64,000 nt of DNA from Pseudonocardiales bacterium. Lineage in GTDB: Bacteria; Actinomycetota; Actinomycetes; Mycobacteriales; Pseudonocardiaceae. The notes under the pieces were generated by a model, which saw only the letters and a list, made by a program, of their open reading frames with translations, was not told the DNA's origin and did no database searches. Both the position numbers and the translations under genes were made by a program. The stretch covers positions 310,001 through 374,000 of the forward strand of contig JAHEXI010000004.1 in assembly GCA_023252195.1 (NCBI GenBank), read 5' to 3'. Below are positions 56,958-64,000 of this stretch, one piece after another. Each line of letters begins with the position of its first letter. Position 1 is the first letter of the stretch.

Positions 56958-58414
56958 CGACTGCTCCTGAGCAGGAAGTGCGAGCGCACAACGCCCTGGC
57001 TGCACCGCTCACCCAGGAAGAAACGCTGTCTACCCTGGGTCGCTACGAGTACGGCTGGGCCGACTCTGACCTTGCTGGCTCCAGCGCGCAGCGCGGCCTG
57101 TCCGAAGCTGTGGTACGCGATATCTCGGCCAAGAAGAACGAGCCGGAATGGATGCTCGAGACCCGGTTGAAGGCATTGCGCCTGTTCCACCGCAAGCCTA
57201 TGCCCCGCTGGGGCGCGGACCTGTCGGGCATTGACTTCGACAACATCAAGTACTTCGTCCGGTCGACGGAGAAGCAGGCTGCATCCTGGGACGACCTGCC
57301 CGAGGACATCAAGGCCACCTACGACCGGCTGGGCATCCCCGAAGCGGAGAAGGCCCGGCTGGTGGGCGGCGTGGCCGCGCAGTACGAGTCAGAGGTCGTG
57401 TATCACAAGATCCGCGAGGATCTTGAGGAGCTTGGCGTCCTATTCCTGGACACCGACACCGCTTTGCGCGAGCAGCCGGAGCTGTTTCGGCAGTACTTCG
57501 CCAGTGTCATCCCGGCTGGTGACAACAAGTTCGCCGCGTTGAACACCTCGGTGTGGTCGGGTGGGTCGTTCATCTACGTGCCGCCCGGCGTGCACGTCGA
57601 CATCCCGCTGCAGGCCTACTTCCGGATCAACACCGAGAACATGGGCCAGTTCGAGCGGACGTTGATCATCGTCGACGAGGGCGCATACGTGCACTACGTC
57701 GAGGGTTGCACGGCGCCGATCTACAAGTCCGACTCGCTGCACTCGGCGGTCGTCGAGATTATCGTCAAGAAGGGCGGCCGCTGCCGCTACACCACGATCC
57801 AGAACTGGTCGAACAACGTCTACAACCTGGTCACCAAGCGGGCTACCGCCGCTGAGGGCGCGACCATGGAGTGGATCGACGGCAACCTCGGCTCCAAGGT
57901 CACCATGAAGTACCCCTCGGTCTGGCTGATCGGTGAGCACGCCAAGGGCGAGGTGCTGTCGGTGGCCTGCGCCGGTGAGGGGCAGCATCAGGACGCCGGG
58001 GCGAAAATGGTGCATGCCGCACCGCACACCTCGAGCAAGATCGTGTCGAAGTCGGTGGCCCGGGGTGGCGGCCGAACCTCTTACCGCGGTCTGGTGCAGG
58101 TCAACGAGGGTAGCCACCACTCCCGCTCGACGGTCAAGTGCGATGCCTTGCTGGTGGATCAGATCAGCCGCTCGGACACCTATCCCTACGTCGACATCCG
58201 CGAGGACGACGTGTCGATGGGGCACGAGGCCACCGTCTCTAAGATCAGCGACGACCAGCTCTTCTACCTGATGAGCCGGGGACTGGCCGAGGACGAGGCG
58301 ATGGCCATGATCGTGCGCGGGTTCATCGAGCCGATCGCGCGCGAGCTGCCGATGGAGTACGCCTTGGAGCTCAACCGACTGATCGAACTGCAGATGGAAG
58401 GAGCCGTCGGCTGA
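56954..58414 (+). CDS. sufB: Fe-S cluster assembly scaffold SufB
   Basis: 486 aa from ATG 56954, overlapping sufR (ATGA). Conserved parts: [60 protein letters not shown] and the C-terminal [20 protein letters not shown]. Partner of SufC and SufD in the SufBC2D complex, where the Cys of GCTAP is functionally important. Complete, no intein is visible (some actinobacterial SufB carry one). Confidence 0.97.
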   Translation: MTTAPEQEVRAHNALAAPLTQEETLSTLGRYEYGWADSDLAGSSAQRGLSEAVVRDISAKKNEPEWMLETRLKALRLFHRKPMPRWGADLSGIDFDNIKYFVRSTEKQAASWDDLPEDIKATYDRLGIPEAEKARLVGGVAAQYESEVVYHKIREDLEELGVLFLDTDTALREQPELFRQYFASVIPAGDNKFAALNTSVWSGGSFIYVPPGVHVDIPLQAYFRINTENMGQFERTLIIVDEGAYVHYVEGCTAPIYKSDSLHSAVVEIIVKKGGRCRYTTIQNWSNNVYNLVTKRATAAEGATMEWIDGNLGSKVTMKYPSVWLIGEHAKGEVLSVACAGEGQHQDAGAKMVHAAPHTSSKIVSKSVARGGGRTSYRGLVQVNEGSHHSRSTVKCDALLVDQISRSDTYPYVDIREDDVSMGHEATVSKISDDQLFYLMSRGLAEDEAMAMIVRGFIEPIARELPMEYALELNRLIELQMEGAVG

Positions 58415-58415
58415 T

Positions 58416-59606
58416 ATGACGGCTACCACTGACCGGCCAGCCGAACGCGGTGTGGCCCGGCACTCGCACGGCGATGTGCCGATGGTGTCCCGGGGGCAGC
58501 GGTTCACCTCCTACGACGTGGACGCCTTCGAGGTACCCACCGGACGCGAGGAGGAATGGCGGTTCACCCCGATGCGGCGGCTGCGCGGGCTGCACCAGGG
58601 CGTCGCTGCCACTGGCACCGCGCAGATCACCGTGCAAGCAGCGGACGAAGTCCTCGTCGAGGACGCCGACCCGTCTGACCCTCGTCTCGGTGAGGGTGGT
58701 ATCCCCGCCGACCGCGTTGCGGCGCAAGCCTGGAACTCAGTGGTCCGGGCGACGGTGGTGACCATGCCAGCCCAGACCCGGATCGAGGATCCAGTGATGA
58801 TCACTGTCACTGGGCCGGGGGTCGGCCAGATAGCCTACGGGCATCTGCATCTGCGCCTCGAAGCGTTCGCTGAGGCTGTCGTGGTGCTCGACTACCGAGG
58901 TAGCGGCACCTACGCGGAGAACGTCGAAGTGGTCCTCGCCGACGGTGCCCGGCTGACCGTGGTCAGCGTGCAGGATTGGGCTGATGACGCGGTGCATGTC
59001 GCCGCGCAGCACATCCGGATAGGCCGCGACGCGGTACTGCGCTGCACCACCGTGAGTCTGGGCGGCGATCTGGTGCGGCAATCCCCGACGGTGACGTTCA
59101 CCCAGCCCGGCGGCGATGCCGAGTTGCTGGGGTTGTACTTCGCCGACGCCGGTCAGCATCTCGAGCACCGCCTGCTGGTGGATCACGCCGTCCCACACTG
59201 CCGGTCCAACGTCTCCTACAAGGGCGCGCTGCAGGGCGATCCGGCAAAGCCCGACGCGCACACCGTCTGGATCGGTGACGTCCTCATCCAGGCCGCCGCT
59301 GAGGGCACCCAGACCTTCGAGGTCAACCGCAACCTGGTGCTCACCGACTGCGCCCGGGCCGACTCCGTGCCCAACCTGGAGATCGAAACCGGGGAGATCG
59401 TCGGTGCCGGGCACGCCAGCACGACCGGTCGCTTCGACGATGAGCAGCTGTTCTACCTGACGTCCCGGGGCATCCCCGTCGAGCAGGCTCGTCGGCTGAT
59501 TGTCCGGGGTTTCTTCGGCGAGATCCTACAGAAGATCACCGTCACCCAGGTCCGCGAGCGGCTGGCGTTGGCGATCGAGGCTGAGCTGGAAGCGGTGGGG
59601 GTGTGA
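58416..59606 (+). CDS. sufD: Fe-S cluster assembly protein SufD
   Basis: 396 aa. Beta-helical SufD with VPTGREEEWRFTPMRRLRGL at the start, VVLADGARLTVVSVQDWADD, LLGLYFADAGQHLEHRLLVD and the terminal ASTTGRFDDEQLFYLTSRGI. Begins 2 nt after sufB ends, as an ATG. Functions with SufB and SufC. Complete. Confidence 0.96.
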   Translation: MTATTDRPAERGVARHSHGDVPMVSRGQRFTSYDVDAFEVPTGREEEWRFTPMRRLRGLHQGVAATGTAQITVQAADEVLVEDADPSDPRLGEGGIPADRVAAQAWNSVVRATVVTMPAQTRIEDPVMITVTGPGVGQIAYGHLHLRLEAFAEAVVVLDYRGSGTYAENVEVVLADGARLTVVSVQDWADDAVHVAAQHIRIGRDAVLRCTTVSLGGDLVRQSPTVTFTQPGGDAELLGLYFADAGQHLEHRLLVDHAVPHCRSNVSYKGALQGDPAKPDAHTVWIGDVLIQAAAEGTQTFEVNRNLVLTDCARADSVPNLEIETGEIVGAGHASTTGRFDDEQLFYLTSRGIPVEQARRLIVRGFFGEILQKITVTQVRERLALAIEAELEAVGV

Positions 59607-59926
59607 CCGCAGTCCGGGTATGCAGCCTGACCGACCTCAAGGACGACGAGCCGGTCGGCTTCCAGGTCACCGATGTGCCGGTAGTGCTGGTCCGTCAGGG
59701 CGAGCAGGTCTACGCGCTGGCCGACATCTGCTCACACGCCGAGATCGCGTTGTCCGAGGGGGAAGTGACCCGCAAGGGTCTGGAGTGCTGGTTGCACGGC
59801 TCGTGCTTCGCCTTGGCCACCGGTGAGCCGTCCTCACCGCCAGCATCCGAACCGGTGGATACCTACGCCGTGACCATCGACGGTGACGACGTCTATGTCG
59901 ACCCGTCGACTCCAACCAACCGCTAG
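59603..59926 (+). CDS. Rieske-type [2Fe-2S] ferredoxin of the suf operon
   Basis: 107 aa. Rieske ligands in ICSHAEIALSEG (C-x-H) and CWLHGSCFAL (C-x2-H). Overlaps the sufD stop by 4 nt (GTGA). Small non-heme ferredoxins of this kind sit between sufD and sufC in many actinobacteria and may supply electrons for cluster synthesis; the exact role is not established. Confidence 0.93.
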   Translation: MTAVRVCSLTDLKDDEPVGFQVTDVPVVLVRQGEQVYALADICSHAEIALSEGEVTRKGLECWLHGSCFALATGEPSSPPASEPVDTYAVTIDGDDVYVDPSTPTNR

Positions 59927-59946
59927 CAGGAGCTGAGAACCGACCG

Positions 59947-62487
<2,541 letters not shown>

Positions 62488-62491
<4 letters not shown>

Positions 62492-62892
62492 GCCAGAACG
62501 AGGAATCAGCGGTTGTCCGCGGAGCGGCTGGCATGCCGGAGGTTGCGATGACCCGTCCGGACGGTGATGTGGCCGATGTCGATGACCTCGAGGAGGCCAT
62601 GCGTGATGTGGTCGACCCGGAGCTGGGGATCAACGTGGTCGACCTGGGTCTGGTCTACGACATCCGGGTTGACGAGGGCAATATCGCCATCCTGGACATG
62701 ACGCTGACCTCCGCGGCGTGCCCGCTGACCGACGTCATTGAGGACCAGACCCGTGCCGCGCTGACTGGTGGCCCCGGCGGGGGGTTGGTCGACGATGTGC
62801 GGATCAACTGGGTGTGGATACCGCCGTGGGGTCCGGACAAGATCACCGAGGATGGCCGCGAGCAACTGCGCGCGCTCGGTTTCACGGTGTGA
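62488..62892 (+). CDS. sufT: SufT (DUF59/MIP18-type) Fe-S maturation factor
   Basis: 134 aa. VVDPELGINVVDLGLVYDI and MTLTSAACPLTDVIEDQ, with the conserved Cys that helps hand over clusters. Overlaps sufU by 4 nt; last gene of the operon. A convergent hairpin follows. Confidence 0.94.
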
Positions 62893-62915
62893 CGCCGCAC
62901 TAGCAAGCGGGCGCG

Positions 62916-62942
62916 GCGCACCGAGTTCCTTAGCCGGTGCGC
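62916..62942. terminator. Hairpin between sufT and the convergent EAL/GGDEF-type gene
   Basis: GCGCACCG (62916-62923) pairs with CGGTGCGC (62935-62942) with an 11-nt loop, 24 nt after the sufT stop. The right arm lies in the last codons of the opposite gene. Confidence 0.6.
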
Positions 62943-64000
62943 AGTTCAGTGGCTGATTGTCCGAGTATCACGTCCACCTGTTGTGTGCCCGCGTGCCCGG
63001 ACACCCAGCTGGTGGCGGTGATCGACTTCGTGCGCCGATGCAGCTGGGCCAGCATCTGGGAGACGTCTCGGTGTCCCGCGACCGTTCCCGGCAGGCAGAT
63101 CAGCGACGCCAACGACAGCGTCACTTCGCGGCCGTTAACCTCCCACGGCTCTTCGAGTACCGCGGAGCCGATCGGCACTATGTCTTCGGGATCGCAGATC
63201 ACGACGAAGTCATGCCCGCCGATATGGGCGACAGCCGCGGAGGGGATCGCCTTGACGGCATCGGTCAAAGCCCGGGCCAGCTCCCGGATCAAATCGTCGC
63301 CCGCAGCGAAGCCACTGTGGTCGTTCACCGCGCCGAAATCATCGACGTCTAGCCAACTCACCGCGAAGGTGTCCCCATCGCCCACGCGACGCTCCACCAG
63401 TTGGGCGGCCATGTCACTGCCGGGTAACCGGGTGAGCGGGTGCAGCGCAGCCGCCCGCTCGACGTTCCGCTGGGCCACGCCATGGATGACATCGCCGACG
63501 CAGACCGCGCCGGCGCACCGGCCGTCGGAGTCCAGCACGACGATGTCGTCGTACCTCCGATGCGCAACGCTGCTGCAGACGAGCTCCAGCGCGGCCCGAG
63601 CGCTGGAGCAGGATTCGAGTACTCGGGGCTCGTCGCCAAGCTGAGCGGCTTCTCGCCTGCCGTACAGGGCGTGCCCGTAGGCCCCACTGACGGCGAGCAG
63701 GAACCGGTTGCGGTCCAACGTGTAGCGCGGTTTGCTGTCGTCATCCACCAGCACCACCCCGCTGATCGCCGGCCGATCGCTGAGGACAGCGCGAACCGCA
63801 TCCCCGGTCGTCGATATCGGCAGGGTGAGGGCGGGATGCATGAAGTCACTGATCCGCGCTTCGGGTAGACCCCGGGTCGGCGCCGCAGAGACAGGCGTTC
63901 GAAACTCCGCGATTCCGGCGATCGGCAGATAGGTCACGGGGCGGCGGCTGGCTGGTCCCAAAAGGTTGCCCTGCGCGATACCCACCCCGTATTGGCGCAA
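62930..64000 (-). CDS. EAL/CBS/GGDEF-type signalling protein, N-terminus outside the window
   Basis: At least 356 aa; the gene runs off the right edge. In order: the end of an EAL domain (YGVGIAQGNLLGPA), a region with LPEARISDFMHPALTLPIST and SVAHRRYDDIVVLDSDGRCA resembling a CBS pair, then a diguanylate-cyclase-like domain with LTRLPGSDMAAQLVERRV, SWLDVDDFGAVNDHSGFAAG and the signature position occupied by IGGHDFVVIC instead of GGDEF/GGEEF. It probably binds or senses a cyclic dinucleotide or other nucleotide; synthase activity is doubtful given the altered signature. Confidence 0.85.
   Translation of the reverse strand: MRQYGVGIAQGNLLGPASRRPVTYLPIAGIAEFRTPVSAAPTRGLPEARISDFMHPALTLPISTTGDAVRAVLSDRPAISGVVLVDDDSKPRYTLDRNRFLLAVSGAYGHALYGRREAAQLGDEPRVLESCSSARAALELVCSSVAHRRYDDIVVLDSDGRCAGAVCVGDVIHGVAQRNVERAAALHPLTRLPGSDMAAQLVERRVGDGDTFAVSWLDVDDFGAVNDHSGFAAGDDLIRELARALTDAVKAIPSAAVAHIGGHDFVVICDPEDIVPIGSAVLEEPWEVNGREVTLSLASLICLPGTVAGHRDVSQMLAQLHRRTKSITATSWVSGHAGTQQVDVILGQSATELRTG

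Overview
This is a 64 kb stretch of high-GC actinobacterial chromosome. WhiA, RbpA, OpcA, the SufR-BDCSUT order and an MptB-type mannosyltransferase together point to Pseudonocardiales or a close relative of the mycolata. No species call is possible from the sequence alone. No rRNA, tRNA or CRISPR array was found.

Layout. (1) 1-16 kb is core carbon metabolism: the end of yvcK, whiA, gap-pgk-tpiA, secG, rbpA. On the minus strand follows the pentose-phosphate operon tkt-tal-pgi-zwf-(photolyase)-opcA, and ctaB diverges from tkt. The usual pgl gene is absent from the operon and a photolyase occupies the spot between zwf and opcA. (2) 16-26.7 kb is an accessory, decaying region: a twice-frameshifted helicase-associated pseudogene, a methyltransferase, an Mrr-type nuclease remnant, a chimera of broken type I restriction-modification genes, a VapBC pair between two copies of an imperfect repeat, a second broken antitoxin-like gene, a DUF899 remnant, an ECF sigma factor overlapping a STAS gene tail to tail, a lower-GC gene with a PD-(D/E)xK-like motif, and a HicAB pair with a clear operator. 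(3) 26.9-30 kb has a BNR/VPS10-like propeller gene coupled to a MoaD/ThiS gene, and a large DUF6398-like gene. (4) 30.1-37.5 kb is the most interesting part. A radical SAM gene is translationally coupled to a probable selenoprotein (SelL-related peroxiredoxin-like, U-x-x-C, with in-frame TGA and a SECIS-like hairpin), followed by a mercuric-reductase-like flavoprotein. A metallophosphoesterase/radical-SAM fusion lies divergently across a 22-bp perfect inverted repeat, then a second flavoprotein and a TIGR04283-type glycosyltransferase. (5) 37.5-51.4 kb holds quinone oxidoreductase, DUF885 protein, an allene-oxide-cyclase-like lipoprotein, cupin, NTF2-like protein, phosphotransferase, methyltransferase, a large BTAD/ATPase regulator, aldose-1-epimerase-like protein, SDR, 6-phosphogluconate dehydrogenase (gnd) and a HAD phosphatase. 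(6) 51.4-64 kb is ctaA, an ABC-2 exporter, mptB, the complete sufR-B-D-Rieske-C-S-U-T operon, and the end of an EAL/CBS/GGDEF-type protein that runs out of the window.

How they work together: regions 1 and 5 supply lower glycolysis and most of the oxidative pentose phosphate pathway (zwf and gnd present, lactonase not seen). CtaB and CtaA make heme O and heme A for cytochrome oxidase. The Suf genes build Fe-S clusters, which the radical SAM enzymes of region 4 require. Region 4 looks like one redox/radical SAM pathway whose product is unknown. Its Sec readthrough is inferred from sequence only.
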